From assembly GCF_007833275.1 (NCBI RefSeq), contig NZ_CP042241.1, positions 1 to 64,000 of the forward strand: a DNA stretch of 64,000 nucleotides, read 5' to 3'. How positions within the stretch are numbered: the first letter of the stretch is position 1; each line of letters begins with the position of its first letter. Position numbers and translations under genes: made by a program. This DNA comes from Salarchaeum sp. JOR-1. Lineage in GTDB: Archaea; Halobacteriota; Halobacteria; Halobacteriales; Halobacteriaceae. Shown here in pieces: positions 28,848-39,103 of this stretch. The notes under the pieces were generated by a model. The model made no database searches and was not told where the DNA came from. It worked only from the letters and a program-made list of their open reading frames with translations.

Positions 28848-29700
28848 GTTATTACGCAGTTCAACGGAGATGGAACGCTGACACCCACCGCGTATTCGGC
28901 ACAGGTAGAGACGCTCATCGGTGAACCGCCCACACTACCCCCTGGAAATAGTCTCGCGTGGCGCGTCTACACGAATCAGGAGGCCGCCACCTTCGACGAT
29001 GTCCGCACTGCTGAGGACGTGTATAACCCCACGACGCCATTTCGGAGCGAACTCATCTATCCGCTCGGCAATCATGGCGTGCTCCTAATTGGTGACACGG
29101 AGATTGGAGCCTTCGATAGAGACACAGAAGAACTCGCGGACCTACTTGCAACGGCCGCAGAAACAGCACTTGACCGCGTCGCCTGGGCCCAACAACTCCA
29201 GACTCAGAAGCAGGACGCACAGCGGCAAGCCCAGCAACTTACCCGTGCGAATCAGATTAACGAGAAACTGCGCGAGAGTATTCAGGCGATCATCGAAGCT
29301 GACACACGCCAAGAAATCGAACAGGCAATCTGTACGCACCTAACCGAGATCGATCGGTTCGCGTTCGCCTGGGTCGGGAAACCCACGCCGACAGGGGATG
29401 CTGTCACGCCAGTTGCGTGGGCAGGGTCCAATTCGGAATACATAGAAGATTTGTCAGGACATCTCGATATAGACTCTCATCTACCAGCTGTGCAAACAAT
29501 CCGTGAGCGCGAGCCAACCAACGTCTCAACGGTTGCAGACGCAGCAAATCAAGAACCGTGGCGCCAACTAGCGCTCCTCCACGAGTATCAGTCCGCTATC
29601 AGCGTCCCCATCATCTACGACGAGACTTTGTATGGCGCACTCACAATATATGCGACTCGCCCGTCAGCGTTTGATGAACGTTCGACAGCCGTCTTGCAAC
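28848..29700 (+). pseudogene. Fragment of a second Bat-like GAF protein
   Basis: An open frame without a good start (stop at 28845-28847) encodes one and a half GAF units: SLAWRVYTNQEAATFDDVRT, TPFRSELIYPLGNHGVLLIG, then a linker helix and DRFAFAWVGKPTPTGDAVTP and SAISVPIIYDETLYGALTIY. These match the GAF region of the Bat-like protein at 14565-18608 (AWRAFTTGESVAYDDIRTVD, SELIVPVGDHGVILAG). The N-terminal sensors and the C-terminal HTH are missing. The frame ends artificially in an unrelated sequence near 29700. It is probably a remnant of a deleted regulator. Confidence 0.7.
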
Positions 29701-29701
29701 C

Positions 29702-29908
29702 ACGGGTATTGCGTTCCGGGCATACCGGCACCAGAGAACGCGGTATCTCCGCGATGCGACGCTTGGCTTCGGGCTGATGACACTGGGGGTCTTGATTGAG
29801 GGCGTGCTCTATCAGGTAACTCCGCTTTCGTTGACACAAGTACATATCATTGAATCAGTGGCGATCGGGGCCGGATTCGTTACCCTCCTCTACTCGTTCC
29901 TGCAATAA
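29702..29908 (+). pseudogene. 3' fragment of a haloarchaeal small membrane protein
   Basis: In the second frame, immediately after the Bat-like homology ends, about 65 codons read IAFRAYRHQRTRYLRD followed by two hydrophobic helices (LGFGLMTLGVLIEGVLYQV and ESVAIGAGFVTLLYSFL) and a stop at 29906-29908. This resembles the C-terminal part of a common haloarchaeal family of small membrane proteins (DUF7521-like, from memory). The upstream part is missing, so the junction marks a deletion or recombination. Confidence 0.5.
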
Positions 29909-30045
29909 GCTATCCTTGCTGCATATACTCTCTACATCTCACACGCCGATCTCAGAAAGTCAGCATCCCGTTATGTTGGAAAGTATGAGGGCTTTTGTCA
30001 ATCCCTATTAATCGATATTGAATCATGAGCCTTCCAGAAGATATT

Positions 30046-30498
30046 CTATTGCCACTGGATCTTTGATAGTTGCTCCGGGATACTGACGAGTCGCTGTTCG
30101 AACGTTCGATACGGGTGTTCGTCTTCTACGTGCTCCGCTGATTGACGATCGGTCGTCCCGTCTGGATACTTTATCTGGAGGTGGACTGGCCCGTAGTCCG
30201 GTTCTGTCTCGTCAGCATGCCAGCCGAACCCACGACCGCTATCGGGTTCCCACCACTGAATCCAGTAATGGGGTCGCTCTCCCTCCAGATCGAATTCAAC
30301 GCGAAGCCGGGCTTCCGGGGCTGCGTACTCGCGCTCGAGAAATGACACGGGATCGATCTTGGTGACGACTTCGTTGGCGTCCCTCCGAGACGGTTCGTAC
30401 CACACAGTCTCACAGCCACCGGTTCTAGAGAGGCGGTCGTGGACGCGACGAAGGAGTTTCGGCTCGACAGGTCGCCACACCCCGAACACTGGCCCCAC
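30046..30498 (-). CDS. Conserved haloarchaeal protein of unknown function, possible toxin-like partner
   Basis: 150 residues from GTG 30498, 6 nt after the HTH gene. No membrane segment. The core RLRVEFDLEGERPHYWIQWW followed by HADETEPDYGPVHLQIKYPD and EHPYRTFEQRL is a beta-rich pattern with several Trp, His and Tyr, like the small haloarchaeal DUF6516-type proteins often paired with an HTH gene. A toxin-antitoxin arrangement is possible but unproven. Confidence 0.6.
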   Translation of the reverse strand: MGPVFGVWRPVEPKLLRRVHDRLSRTGGCETVWYEPSRRDANEVVTKIDPVSFLEREYAAPEARLRVEFDLEGERPHYWIQWWEPDSGRGFGWHADETEPDYGPVHLQIKYPDGTTDRQSAEHVEDEHPYRTFEQRLVSIPEQLSKIQWQ

Positions 30499-30504
30499 GG
30501 CGGG

Positions 30505-31026
30505 TCACCCCGCGCTCTCGAGATGGAGGTTGTCGGGGACGCCGTCGGTGAGTGACTGGATGTCGTCGTAGAGGTGAAGCGCGGTCTGGATGGTGTCACG
30601 GGAGCGGAGACTGTTCTCCCAGCGGCGGAGTGCCTGTCGTCGCTCGCTGATTTCGTCGGCCGGGAGGTCGTCTGCCAGCGTCGCTTCGAGGTCCTCCGGC
30701 GAGTCAACATCGTACGTCGTTTTCCACTCCTCGATTCGGTCAGCGATCGCTTCGAGCTCACCACGTAGCTCCTCTTTGTCGTTGGTCAGGATGAACTCAC
30801 GTAACTGATCGAAGTACGCTCGCGTCGGGTCGGGGACGTACTTGTCATCGCTCGTCACGAGGAGTTCGCCCGAGTCGGCGAGATCGTCGAGATGTTTCTT
30901 CGCTGTATCCCACTTGACGTCGGCCTGCTCGGCGATCCAGTTGGCGGTTCGTGGCTCGGAGAGCGTCGTCGCAATCGTTTCAACCCGTTCCCGCGCGGTC
31001 ATCGAATCGGTCCACGATTCAACCAT
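30505..31026 (-). CDS. Winged-helix regulator, DUF7342-like
   Basis: 173 residues from ATG 31026 (MVESWTDSMTARERVETIA); the ATG at 31074 would add an atypical leader. The N-terminal winged helix has EPRTANWIAEQADVKWDTAK and HLDDLADSGELLVTSDDKYV, an ArsR/MarR-like recognition pattern. The C-terminal part is helical and acidic with RRWENSLRSRDTIQTALHL. This haloarchaeal family is frequently found on plasmids and islands, with a small unknown gene behind it, as here. Confidence 0.65.
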   Translation of the reverse strand: MVESWTDSMTARERVETIATTLSEPRTANWIAEQADVKWDTAKKHLDDLADSGELLVTSDDKYVPDPTRAYFDQLREFILTNDKEELRGELEAIADRIEEWKTTYDVDSPEDLEATLADDLPADEISERRQALRRWENSLRSRDTIQTALHLYDDIQSLTDGVPDNLHLESAG

Positions 31027-31159
31027 AGTGGTGGCTACACGATGCAGTACCATATACTCTGGGGATAGACCCAATATAATGGAGTGAGGTGAGATTGCTC
31101 CTGTAAAAATCAGGAAAGCCGTCCGAGGTGGTTGCTCGATCAGGCCCTACTAGTCGGAG

Positions 31160-32170
31160 TTATAGATCATCGAGGTAGTCCCTCCGCTGCTCCATTTTCT
31201 CCCGTTCCGTCCGTCGGTCGTAGTGCTGGTCGATGACTGCTTGACTGACGTTTGCGCGGTCGCTGACGACCTTATCTGGCATGTCGTTGTTCAGGCTATG
31301 GGTGATACTACCGCGGCGGATGGCGTGCGGGCTAACACTCGACGGACACTTGCTTGCCGAGCCATGGGGTATTGCCTCACATTCCTCGGGGTCACGATCG
31401 TGCGGACATTCGTTTCCGATTGCACAGGGACGACTCCACTGGTACACGTACTCCCGCAGTGTCGTCTTCTGTGCCCGCCCCCGCCGGGATGCCAGTAGTG
31501 GCCGACGATTGTAGTCGTCCGTTACCTCAGGACGCTGGTTTTCGATCCAGTCCTCGAGGAGCGTGCAGAGTTGGTCAGAGAGCGCGACCAGCCGTTCGCC
31601 GTCGCCCTTGTTCTTGATTGGTGTGCCCGCGTCTGGGCGATGTCGGACTTCGAGGTACTGTTCCTCCGCGTCGAAGTCTTCGACGTCTAGGGCGTGGACT
31701 CCCCCGACACGCATCATCGTGTGCCACATGAGGGCGATCGCAACGTGGTCGATGGTGGCGTATTCGTACTTCTCTAAGTGGGCGAGCACTTCGGTGGCAC
31801 GCTCCGTGTCGAGCATCACGTCTCGGGAATTTTCGTCCGGAGTGATCGACGGCGACAGCACTTTCTCGCTGAGATCTTGCTCAACGCCGTCGATGGACTC
31901 CAGCCACCGAATGAACACGCGAACCGTGTCCATCTGCGTCTTCTCGGCGACCTTGCTGAGGTCGCCTTCCTCGCGTCGCCACAGGCGGTACTTGTGAAGT
32001 TGCCGACCCGTGAGCGTGTTGAGGTTCGTGATGTCCTGTTGATTACACCAACGAACCAAGTGGTTGAGCCGGTACTCGTGGGCTTCGAGCGAGGCCTCAG
32101 CGAGGTCGTTTTCTTTGTCGGCCAAGTACAGTTCGAGCGCGGTTTCGGGATCGATTGGTTCGAGACTCAT
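31160..32170 (-). CDS. Second tyrosine recombinase (XerC/D-like integrase)
   Basis: 336 residues: an N-terminal SAM-like core-binding domain (LYLADKENDLAEASLEAHEY, WCNQQDITNLNTLTGRQL) and a catalytic domain with Arg in MMRVGGVHALDVEDF (about 155), HAIRRGSITH for H-x-x-R (about 287) and the Tyr nucleophile in DQHYDRR (about 318). The Cys/His insert NECPHDRDPEECEA matches the integrase at 3832-5007, so the two belong to one subfamily. It sits at the right edge of the AT-richer region, about 280 bp before leuB. Confidence 0.85.
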   Translation of the reverse strand: MSLEPIDPETALELYLADKENDLAEASLEAHEYRLNHLVRWCNQQDITNLNTLTGRQLHKYRLWRREEGDLSKVAEKTQMDTVRVFIRWLESIDGVEQDLSEKVLSPSITPDENSRDVMLDTERATEVLAHLEKYEYATIDHVAIALMWHTMMRVGGVHALDVEDFDAEEQYLEVRHRPDAGTPIKNKGDGERLVALSDQLCTLLEDWIENQRPEVTDDYNRRPLLASRRGRAQKTTLREYVYQWSRPCAIGNECPHDRDPEECEAIPHGSASKCPSSVSPHAIRRGSITHSLNNDMPDKVVSDRANVSQAVIDQHYDRRTEREKMEQRRDYLDDL

Positions 32171-32451
32171 GGTTGGGTTGCCTCTCGTGCGAACCCCACG
32201 AGTCTCGGTTACTGCCCATCACAGACTTGCCGCGTCAGCTCCGTTACCGTCTGAAAGGAGGGTTGTGACGCCGCGTACCCGAAGCCTGCAGCGCCCATGT
32301 TTCTATCGACGAACCAAGTAGGAGGCCGGAACGGGGACGAGAACGGTGTTCAAGAGCGTGCCTCGGCCGCGACACTACCAGTACTCGAGACCGAGTCTCG
32401 TCGTTCAGGCGAGGCGGCGGATGACGGCGTAGGTTGTTGCGCCGCGGGACG
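32171..32451. other. Boundary between the mobile region and the chromosome
   Basis: About 280 bp without a gene between the integrase start and the end of leuB. Base composition and gene density change here: to the left genes are AT-richer and spaced out, to the right they are GC-rich and overlapping. No tRNA and no obvious att repeat were recognised. Confidence 0.5.
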
Positions 32452-33414
32452 TTAGAGGCGGTCGAGAACCGCGTCCGCGACCACGTCCGTCCCGGCGTCC
32501 CCGCCGAGGTCGGGCGTTCGCGGGCCGTCCGCGAGCACGGACTCGACGGCGCTCCGAACCGCCGCGGCCTCTTCCCCGTGGTCGAGGAAATCGAGCAGCA
32601 TCGCTGCGGACAGGACGGTCGCCGCGGGGTTCGCGATTCCCTCGCCGGCGATGTCGGGCGCGCTCCCGTGTACGGGCTCGAAGAGGCCGCGCTCGCCGCC
32701 GATGTTCGCCGACGGCAAGAGGCCGAGGCCGCCGACGAGGCCGGCAGCGAGATCGCTCAACACGTCGCCCGCGAGGTTCGGCGTCACCACGACCTCGAAG
32801 TCGCTCGGGGAGAGACAGAGGTGGGTGGCGAGCGCGTCCATCAACACCGACTCGGTGGGGACGCCGCGTTCGCGCGCCACGCCTTCGACGGTTTCGAGGA
32901 ACAGGCCGTCGGTCTCCCGCATCACGTTCGCCTTGTGCGCGACGTGGAACCCGTCGGGTGCGTAGTCGCACGCGTACTCGGCGAGCCGGCGACTCGCGTC
33001 CGCCGTCACCACCCGAGTGAGGGTGGCGCGGCCGTTCTCGCGGGACTCCGCGCCCGTGTAGACGCCCTCCGTGTTCTCCCGGAGGAAGACGACGTCGAGG
33101 TCGGGGCAGAGCGCGTCAACGCCCGGATACGCGCGGGCGGGCCGGACGTTCACGAACGACCCGACGGCCTCGCGCAGCGGGAGCACCACGTCCGCCGCGG
33201 TCTCGCCCGCCGCGCCGAACAGCGTCGCGTCCGCCGACGCCGCTCGCTCGCGCGTCTCCTCGGGGAGCGGCGTTCCCGTTTCCTCGGCGACGGCGTCGCC
33301 CGCGTCCGCGTGCACGAACTCGAAATCGCCGACGGCGTCGAGCACGTCCACCGCGACCGGCACAACCTCCGAGCCGATTCCGTCCCCGGGGATGACCGCG
33401 ATTTCCTCAGACAT
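32452..33414 (-). CDS. leuB: 3-isopropylmalate dehydrogenase LeuB
   Basis: 320 residues from ATG 33414 ([17 protein letters not shown]); the longer open frame upstream is out of family. It oxidises and decarboxylates 3-isopropylmalate with NAD in leucine synthesis. Motifs: [29 protein letters not shown], and [20 protein letters not shown] plus [13 protein letters not shown] near the C-terminus, which include the Mg/substrate-binding aspartates and the NAD-binding loop. It overlaps leuD by 8 nt and is the last gene of the ilv-leu operon. Confidence 0.93.
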   Translation of the reverse strand: MSEEIAVIPGDGIGSEVVPVAVDVLDAVGDFEFVHADAGDAVAEETGTPLPEETRERAASADATLFGAAGETAADVVLPLREAVGSFVNVRPARAYPGVDALCPDLDVVFLRENTEGVYTGAESRENGRATLTRVVTADASRRLAEYACDYAPDGFHVAHKANVMRETDGLFLETVEGVARERGVPTESVLMDALATHLCLSPSDFEVVVTPNLAGDVLSDLAAGLVGGLGLLPSANIGGERGLFEPVHGSAPDIAGEGIANPAATVLSAAMLLDFLDHGEEAAAVRSAVESVLADGPRTPDLGGDAGTDVVADAVLDRL

Positions 33415-34018
33415 CCGTATAGGGGAGGCTGTGCGCGGTCTCTTCGACGGCGTCGGCGTTCGACCGCAGGAGCGCCGTCGTGTCCCAGACGCCCTCCACG
33501 AGCGCCGTGTGCTGGGCGTCGTCCACCTCGACAGCGACCGTTCGATCGCCAAAGGTCACGGTCTCGTTCGCGACGTCGACAGTGACCTCGGCGTCCGGGT
33601 TCTCGTCGATGAAGTCCTGGAGGTCGGTGACGGTGTCGTGATCCGCGACGACGGTGGGGATGCCGAGCGCGAGGCAGTTCCCCGCGAAGATGTCGGCGAA
33701 CGACTCGCCGACGATGGCGTCGATGCCCCACCGCATCAATGCCTGCGGCGCGTGCTCCCGGCTCGACCCGCAGCCGAAGTTCGCGTTCACCGCGAGCACG
33801 GACGCGCCCTCGAAGCGGTTCTCGTTGAACGGATGCTCCAGCGGCTCGTCGTCCTCGTCGAATCGCTGGTCGAAGAAGGCGAACTGCCCGAGGCCGTCGA
33901 ACGTCACGACCTTCAGGAAGCGCGCGGGAATTATCTGGTCGGTGTCGATGTCGTCGCCGCGCACGGGAATCCCGGTGCCCGTGACTCGTTTCACGGTGTC
34001 GGCGGGCCCCCGGCTCAT
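33407..34018 (-). CDS. leuD: 3-isopropylmalate dehydratase small subunit LeuD
   Basis: 203 residues from ATG 34018, overlapping leuC by 4 nt. The signature [15 protein letters not shown], the swivel-domain motif [15 protein letters not shown] and the helix [17 protein letters not shown] are typical. With LeuC it isomerises 2- to 3-isopropylmalate. The size fits a bacterial-type LeuD rather than the short archaeal homoaconitase-like form. Confidence 0.93.
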   Translation of the reverse strand: MSRGPADTVKRVTGTGIPVRGDDIDTDQIIPARFLKVVTFDGLGQFAFFDQRFDEDDEPLEHPFNENRFEGASVLAVNANFGCGSSREHAPQALMRWGIDAIVGESFADIFAGNCLALGIPTVVADHDTVTDLQDFIDENPDAEVTVDVANETVTFGDRTVAVEVDDAQHTALVEGVWDTTALLRSNADAVEETAHSLPYTDV

Positions 34019-35430
34019 GCGGTCGTCACCTCCCGCATCGTCCGCACGTCCGTGACTTCGCCGGTGACCGCCGCCGCGGCGACCATCTTCGGGTTCATCA
34101 GAATCGTGCGGCCCTCCGTCGAGCCCTGCCGGCCGACGAAGTTCCGGTTCGAGGAGGACGCACAGACCTCGTCTCCCTCCAGCTGGTCGTCGTTCATCGC
34201 GAGGCACATCGAACACCCGGGGTCGCGCCACTCGAACCCCGCCTCGCGGAACACCTCGTCCAGGCCCTCGGCTTCCGTCGCGGCCTGCACGCGCTGACTG
34301 CCGGGGACGACGAGCGCGCGAACGCCATCCGCGACCTCGCGGCCCCGCACGACTTCGGCGGCGCGCCGCAAGTCGCGGAGGCGGGCGTTCGTACACGACC
34401 CGAGGAACGCCACGTCCACGAGATACCCCTCCATCGTCTCGCCCGGACTCACACCGACGTGTTCCTGCGCCTGCCGCGCCGTCTCCGGACTGTGACAGCT
34501 CTCCGGCTCCGGGATGGACTCGGTGACGCCGACGCCCTGCGCGGGCGTCGTCCCCCACGTCACCATCGGTTCGAGGGCGTTCGCGTCGATAGTGACCACG
34601 TCGTCGTACTCCGCGTCGTCGTCGGACCGAATCGACTCCCAGTACGGCTTCAGTTCCGCGAACCGCTCGGGGTCGTTCTCGAAGGCGTCCGTCTCGCGCA
34701 GCCAGTCGTACGTCGTCTCGTCGGGGTTGACGTAGCCGGCGCGCGCGCCGCCCTCGATGCTCATGTTGCAGATGCTCATCCGGCCCTCCATCGACAGCGA
34801 CTCGATGGCGCTCCCCGCGTACTCGTACACGTAGCCCGACCCGCCGTCCGTGCCGAGGCGACGGATAACCTCCAGAATGACGTCCTTCGCGGAGACGCCG
34901 TCGCCGAGTTCGCCCTCGACGCGAACCTGACGCACGTTCGCCTTCTCCATCGCCACCGTACCAGTGGCGAGAACGTCCCGAATCTGGCTCGTGCCGATAC
35001 CGAACGCGAGCGCGCCGAACGCGCCGTGCGTCGCCGTGTGGCTGTCGCCGCACACGACCGTCATCCCCGGCTGGGTGAGCCCCTGCTCGGGGCCGACGAC
35101 GTGCACGATACCCTGGTCGCCCGTCCCCGGGTGGCTGAACTCGATGCCGGCGTCGCGGACGTTCTCCTCCAGTTCCGAGAGCATCTCCTCGGCGGCGTCG
35201 TCCGCGTACGGCCGGTCGCGGCCCTCCGTGGGAACGATGTGGTCGACCGTCGCGTGCGTCCGCTCCGGGTACGCCACGTCGAGGTCGCGCTCTTCGAGCA
35301 TCCCGAACGCCTGCGGACTCGTCACCTCGTGCACCAGGTGCAATCCGACGAACAACTGGTCTTGTCCCGTGGGGAGCGTCGTCACGCGGTGTCGGTCGTA
35401 GACCTTGTCGTAGAGCGTTCGCTCACTCAT
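34015..35430 (-). CDS. leuC: 3-isopropylmalate dehydratase large subunit LeuC
   Basis: 471 residues, aconitase family. The cysteines for the 4Fe-4S cluster lie in FLGSCTNARLRDL and DPGCSMCLAMN; VVCGDSHTATHGAFGALAFG and GNFVGRQGSTEGRTILMNP-like C-terminal motifs agree. Works with LeuD. It overlaps the small gene upstream by 8 nt and leuD by 4 nt, so all are translated from one message. Confidence 0.94.
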   Translation of the reverse strand: MSERTLYDKVYDRHRVTTLPTGQDQLFVGLHLVHEVTSPQAFGMLEERDLDVAYPERTHATVDHIVPTEGRDRPYADDAAEEMLSELEENVRDAGIEFSHPGTGDQGIVHVVGPEQGLTQPGMTVVCGDSHTATHGAFGALAFGIGTSQIRDVLATGTVAMEKANVRQVRVEGELGDGVSAKDVILEVIRRLGTDGGSGYVYEYAGSAIESLSMEGRMSICNMSIEGGARAGYVNPDETTYDWLRETDAFENDPERFAELKPYWESIRSDDDAEYDDVVTIDANALEPMVTWGTTPAQGVGVTESIPEPESCHSPETARQAQEHVGVSPGETMEGYLVDVAFLGSCTNARLRDLRRAAEVVRGREVADGVRALVVPGSQRVQAATEAEGLDEVFREAGFEWRDPGCSMCLAMNDDQLEGDEVCASSSNRNFVGRQGSTEGRTILMNPKMVAAAAVTGEVTDVRTMREVTTA

Positions 35431-35644
35431 CCTCGAACTCGCCGCCGCGCTCGAACACGCGGTTCGGCTCCTCTCGCGTCGAGTGCGTTACGTCCGCCAT
35501 CTCGCCCTGTCCTCGCTCGTCCGTCGCGTCACGCCGCCCGCCGTCGGCCGCGACGGTTTCCCCGCGCGCGTACAGCCGTCGTCGGCTGTGCGCGGTGTCC
35601 GTGTGCGTGTGCGAGATCTCGTGCATGCTGGTTTCGTCGGTCAT
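35423..35644 (-). CDS. Small conserved protein in the ilv-leu operon
   Basis: 73 residues from ATG 35644, 2 nt after ilvC and overlapping leuC by 8 nt. It is hydrophilic with Thr, Arg and Glu rich segments (HEISHTHTDTAHSRRRLYAR, EEPNRVFERGGEFEDE), with no membrane segment or known motif. Placement between ilvC and leuC in tight overlap suggests a real gene with a role tied to the pathway; a similar small gene is remembered at this site in other haloarchaea. Function unknown. Confidence 0.65.
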   Translation of the reverse strand: MTDETSMHEISHTHTDTAHSRRRLYARGETVAADGGRRDATDERGQGEMADVTHSTREEPNRVFERGGEFEDE

Positions 35645-35646
35645 TG

Positions 35647-36684
35647 TCAGTCGTCCGCTGAGGCTTCGGCTGTCTCTCGCTCTTCGTCCTCGTTCCACGC
35701 GAACAGCTCGCGGAGATCCGCGCCCACGGCCTCGATGTCGTGGGCTTCCTCGGCGGCGACGAGCTGGTCGTAGCTCGGACGGCCCGCCTGGTTCTCCAGG
35801 ATCCACTCGCGGGCGAACGTGCCGTCCTGCACCTCGCCGAGCACGTCCTCCATGTTCTCCCGCACGTCTTCGTCGATGATTTCGGGGCCCCGGGAGAGCC
35901 CGCCGTACTCCGCCGTGTCCGAGACGGAGTGCCACATCCCGCCGATGCCGTCCTCGTACATCAGGTCGACGATGAGCTTGAGTTCGTTCAAGCACTCGAA
36001 GTACGCCATCTCGGGGCTGTACCCGGCGTCCACGAGCGTCTCGTAGCCCGTCTTCACGAGCTCCGTGACGCCGCCGCAGAGCACGGCCTGCTCGCCGAAC
36101 AGGTCGGTCTCGGTCTCCTCCTGGAACGTCGTCTCGATGACGCCGGCGCGCGTGCAGCCGATGGCCTGCGCGTACGCCAGTCCGATGTCGTGGGCGGCAC
36201 CGGTCGCGTCCTGGTAGACCGCGAGCAGGCCCGGCGTCCCCTCGTCGTTCTCGTAGTTCCGGCGGACGAGGTGGCCGGGCGACTTCGGGGCGACCATCGT
36301 CACGTCCACGTCCTCACGGGGTTCGATCTGGCTGTAGTGGATGTTGAACCCGTGTGCGAACTGGAGCACGTCGCCCGAATCGAGTTCGTCCTCGATGTCC
36401 GCGTAGACCGCGGGCTGCACCGTGTCCGGCACGAGCACGCTCACCACGTCCGCCTCGCGAGCGGCCTCGCTCGGCGTCGCGACCCGCAGACCGTCCGCCT
36501 CGGCGGCGCTGCGCGAACTCGAACCGGGCTGCAGGCCGACAACCACGTCCACTCCGGAGTCGGCGAGGTTCTGAGCGTGCGCGTGACCCTGGCTGCCGTA
36601 CCCGATGACGGCTACGGTCTTTTCCTGGATGTGCGATGCGTCGGCGTCTTCGTCGTAGTAGACGGGGTTCTCGAAGTCAGTCAT
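35647..36684 (-). CDS. ilvC: Ketol-acid reductoisomerase IlvC
   Basis: 345 residues from ATG 36684 ([13 protein letters not shown]). Rossmann motif [17 protein letters not shown], the catalytic region [37 protein letters not shown], and the knotted domain with [18 protein letters not shown] and [19 protein letters not shown]. It converts acetolactate or acetohydroxybutyrate to the dihydroxy acids of valine and isoleucine synthesis. It overlaps ilvN by 4 nt. Confidence 0.95.
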   Translation of the reverse strand: MTDFENPVYYDEDADASHIQEKTVAVIGYGSQGHAHAQNLADSGVDVVVGLQPGSSSRSAAEADGLRVATPSEAAREADVVSVLVPDTVQPAVYADIEDELDSGDVLQFAHGFNIHYSQIEPREDVDVTMVAPKSPGHLVRRNYENDEGTPGLLAVYQDATGAAHDIGLAYAQAIGCTRAGVIETTFQEETETDLFGEQAVLCGGVTELVKTGYETLVDAGYSPEMAYFECLNELKLIVDLMYEDGIGGMWHSVSDTAEYGGLSRGPEIIDEDVRENMEDVLGEVQDGTFAREWILENQAGRPSYDQLVAAEEAHDIEAVGADLRELFAWNEDEERETAEASADD

Positions 36685-37292
36685 TTGAGTCGGTCTGGGG
36701 CGATGGATGTCTTGGTCTCGCCGCGCGCGAGCGCGGTCTTGCCGGTGCGGGCTATCTCCCGGATGTCGAACTGGCGGAGCGCGTCGAGCGCGTCGTCGAT
36801 TTCGCGCTCGGAGCCCGTGAGTTCGACCGTGACGCTGCGCGGCCCGGCGTCGAGAGTCGTACCGTCGTACATCTCCGTGATAGCGTGCACGCGCTCCGGC
36901 TCGTCCGCGTCCATCTTCACGAGCACCAGCTCGCGGGAGACGGCGTCTGAGCCGAGCTCGCGCGTGTGGATGACGGGCACGACCTTGTCCAGCTGTTTCT
37001 CTATCTGTTCGATGTTCGGGTCGGGTTCCTCCACCACCACGGTGACCCGCGACCACTCGGGGTTCTGCGTCGTCCCGACGGTGAGGGACTCGATGTTGTA
37101 CTGGCGGCGGCTGAAGAGGTCGGAGACCTCGGAGAGGACGCCGGGTTCGTTCTCCACGAGCGCCGTGATGGTAGTGCGCCGGGGCTCCGGTTCCGCCTCG
37201 ACCTCGGGGTCGATACGGATGCCCTGGCTGTTCCGTCGGCCCTCCGGACGGGGCCGTTCCTCGGGCGCGGGCCCCTGCAGTCCGTCGCTCAC
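36681..37292 (-). CDS. ilvN: Acetolactate synthase regulatory subunit IlvN
   Basis: 203 residues. A disordered, Pro/Arg-rich N-terminus of about 40 residues precedes an ACT domain ([33 protein letters not shown]) and a C-terminal domain with SRELVLVKM. Binds branched-chain amino acids and controls IlvB. It overlaps both ilvB and ilvC by 4 nt. Confidence 0.93.
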   Translation of the reverse strand: MSDGLQGPAPEERPRPEGRRNSQGIRIDPEVEAEPEPRRTTITALVENEPGVLSEVSDLFSRRQYNIESLTVGTTQNPEWSRVTVVVEEPDPNIEQIEKQLDKVVPVIHTRELGSDAVSRELVLVKMDADEPERVHAITEMYDGTTLDAGPRSVTVELTGSEREIDDALDALRQFDIREIARTGKTALARGETKTSIAPDRLK

Positions 37293-39025
37293 AGCTGATC
37301 ACCCGCGAGCGCGAACAGGCCGTTGTCGCCGCCGCTCGGCACCATCGGATACACGTCCTCCTCCGGGTCGATGTGGACGTCGACGACAGAGGGGCCGTCG
37401 GCGGCGAGCGCGGCTTCGACGGTGTCCTCGACCTCGTCGTAGTCGTCGATGCGGAAGCCCGTCGCGCCGAACGCCTCCGCGAGCACGTCGAACTGGGGAA
37501 TCCAGTCGTACTCCGAGGCCATCCGGCGGCCGTCGAAGAAGCCGTCCTGCCACTGGCGAACCATCCCGATGAACTCGTTGTTCAGGACGAACACCGTGAG
37601 GTCGAGGTTCTCGCGCGCCGCCACCGTGAGTTCCTGACACGTCATCAGGAAGGAACCGTCGCCGTCGAAACAGACGACGGACTGGTCGTCGCCGGCGGCG
37701 TACCGCGCGCCGATGGCGGCGGGGACGCCGTACCCCATCGTCCCCAATCCGTGACTGGACACCCACGTCCGGGGTTCGGTGAACGTCCAGTACTGCGCCG
37801 CCCACATCTGGTGCTGGCCGACCCCAGTGGTGACGAGCGTGTCGTCGTCCGTCGCGGCGTCGACGGCCTCGACGACGAACTGGGGTTTGACGGGGCCGTC
37901 CTCGTCGATGCTGTATTCGAGCGGGTAGTCGTTCTTCCACGTCCAGCACGTCGCCACCCACTCCTCGGTGTCCGGCGCGCGCGGGAGCGCGTCCGCGAAC
38001 TGCCGGACGACCGCCGAGGCGTCCCCGACGAGGCCGTGGTCGGCCTGAATGTTCTTCGAGATCTCCGCCGGGTCGATGTCGACGTGAATGATCTCGGCGT
38101 CCGGCGCGAACGTCTCCACGCCGCCCGTGAGCCGGTCGTCGAACCGCGTGCCGACCGCGAAGATGCAGTCGGACATCGTGAGCGCGAGGTTCGCGTACCC
38201 CGTTCCGTGCATTCCCGCCCACGACAGCGAGAGGTCGTGGTCTTCGGGGAACGCGCCGATACCGGGCATCGTCGTCACGACCGGCACGTCGTTCTCGATG
38301 GCGAGGTCGCGGACGCGGTCGCTCGCCTCGGCCTTGATGACGCCGCCGCCCGCGAGAATCACGGGGCGCTCGGCGTCCGCGAATGCCTTCGCGGCCGCGT
38401 CCACGTCCGCGGGGTCGGCCTCGGTCGCCGGCCGGTACGTGTCCGGCAGGCGCGCCGACCCGGGTTCGCGGTCGGTATCCGCGTTCGTCACGTCCTTCGG
38501 CAGGTCGACGAGCGTCGGGCCCTGCCGGCCGCGCTCCGCCATCGCGAACGCCTCGCCGACCGTGTCACCGACGCTGTCGGCGTCGGTCGCGAAGTAGTTC
38601 TCCTTCGTGATGGGGCGCGTGACGCCCGTCGTGTCCGTCTCCTGGAAGGCGTCGCTCCCGACGAACTCCGTCGGAACCTGGCCCGTGAGCGCGACCACGG
38701 GGTCGGAGTCCATGTCGGCGTCCGCGAGCCCGGTCACGAGGTTCGTCGCGCCCGGCCCCGAAGTCGCCATGCAGATGCCGGGCGTACCGGTGACGTGGCC
38801 GTACGCGTCCGCCGCGTGCGCCGCGCCCTGTTCGTGCGCCATCGTCACGTGCGAAATCGGCGAGTCGTAGAGCGCGTCGTACACGGGCATGATGGCGCCG
38901 CCCTGCACGCCGAACACCGTGTCGACGCTCGCGTTCTCCAGCGCGCGCACGACGGACTCCGCGCCCGACGTGACTGGCTGTGCGCTCTCATCCGGATCTC
39001 GCTCTATCGTTCGTTCGCTACTCAT
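37289..39025 (-). CDS. ilvB: Acetolactate synthase catalytic subunit IlvB
   Basis: 578 residues, ThDP-dependent. Conserved features: the catalytic Glu in [35 protein letters not shown], the central FAD/nucleotide domain (VILAGGGVI) and the ThDP motif [15 protein letters not shown] with the later [13 protein letters not shown]. It makes 2-acetolactate or 2-acetohydroxybutyrate. It is the first enzyme gene of ilvBNC-orf-leuCDB; a candidate leader peptide lies upstream. Confidence 0.95.
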   Translation of the reverse strand: MSSERTIERDPDESAQPVTSGAESVVRALENASVDTVFGVQGGAIMPVYDALYDSPISHVTMAHEQGAAHAADAYGHVTGTPGICMATSGPGATNLVTGLADADMDSDPVVALTGQVPTEFVGSDAFQETDTTGVTRPITKENYFATDADSVGDTVGEAFAMAERGRQGPTLVDLPKDVTNADTDREPGSARLPDTYRPATEADPADVDAAAKAFADAERPVILAGGGVIKAEASDRVRDLAIENDVPVVTTMPGIGAFPEDHDLSLSWAGMHGTGYANLALTMSDCIFAVGTRFDDRLTGGVETFAPDAEIIHVDIDPAEISKNIQADHGLVGDASAVVRQFADALPRAPDTEEWVATCWTWKNDYPLEYSIDEDGPVKPQFVVEAVDAATDDDTLVTTGVGQHQMWAAQYWTFTEPRTWVSSHGLGTMGYGVPAAIGARYAAGDDQSVVCFDGDGSFLMTCQELTVAARENLDLTVFVLNNEFIGMVRQWQDGFFDGRRMASEYDWIPQFDVLAEAFGATGFRIDDYDEVEDTVEAALAADGPSVVDVHIDPEEDVYPMVPSGGDNGLFALAGDQL

Positions 39026-39103
39026 CGGTCTGGGTGGGTGTGTCGTACATCGGTCGCTGACTGGTCGAGGTTCGCGGACGATACGTCGTGGGGGAGAAGC
39101 GAG

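Noticed and set aside
32171-32451. tRNA gene as integration target at the border
   Set aside because: No cloverleaf with the expected T-loop sequence could be found on either strand.
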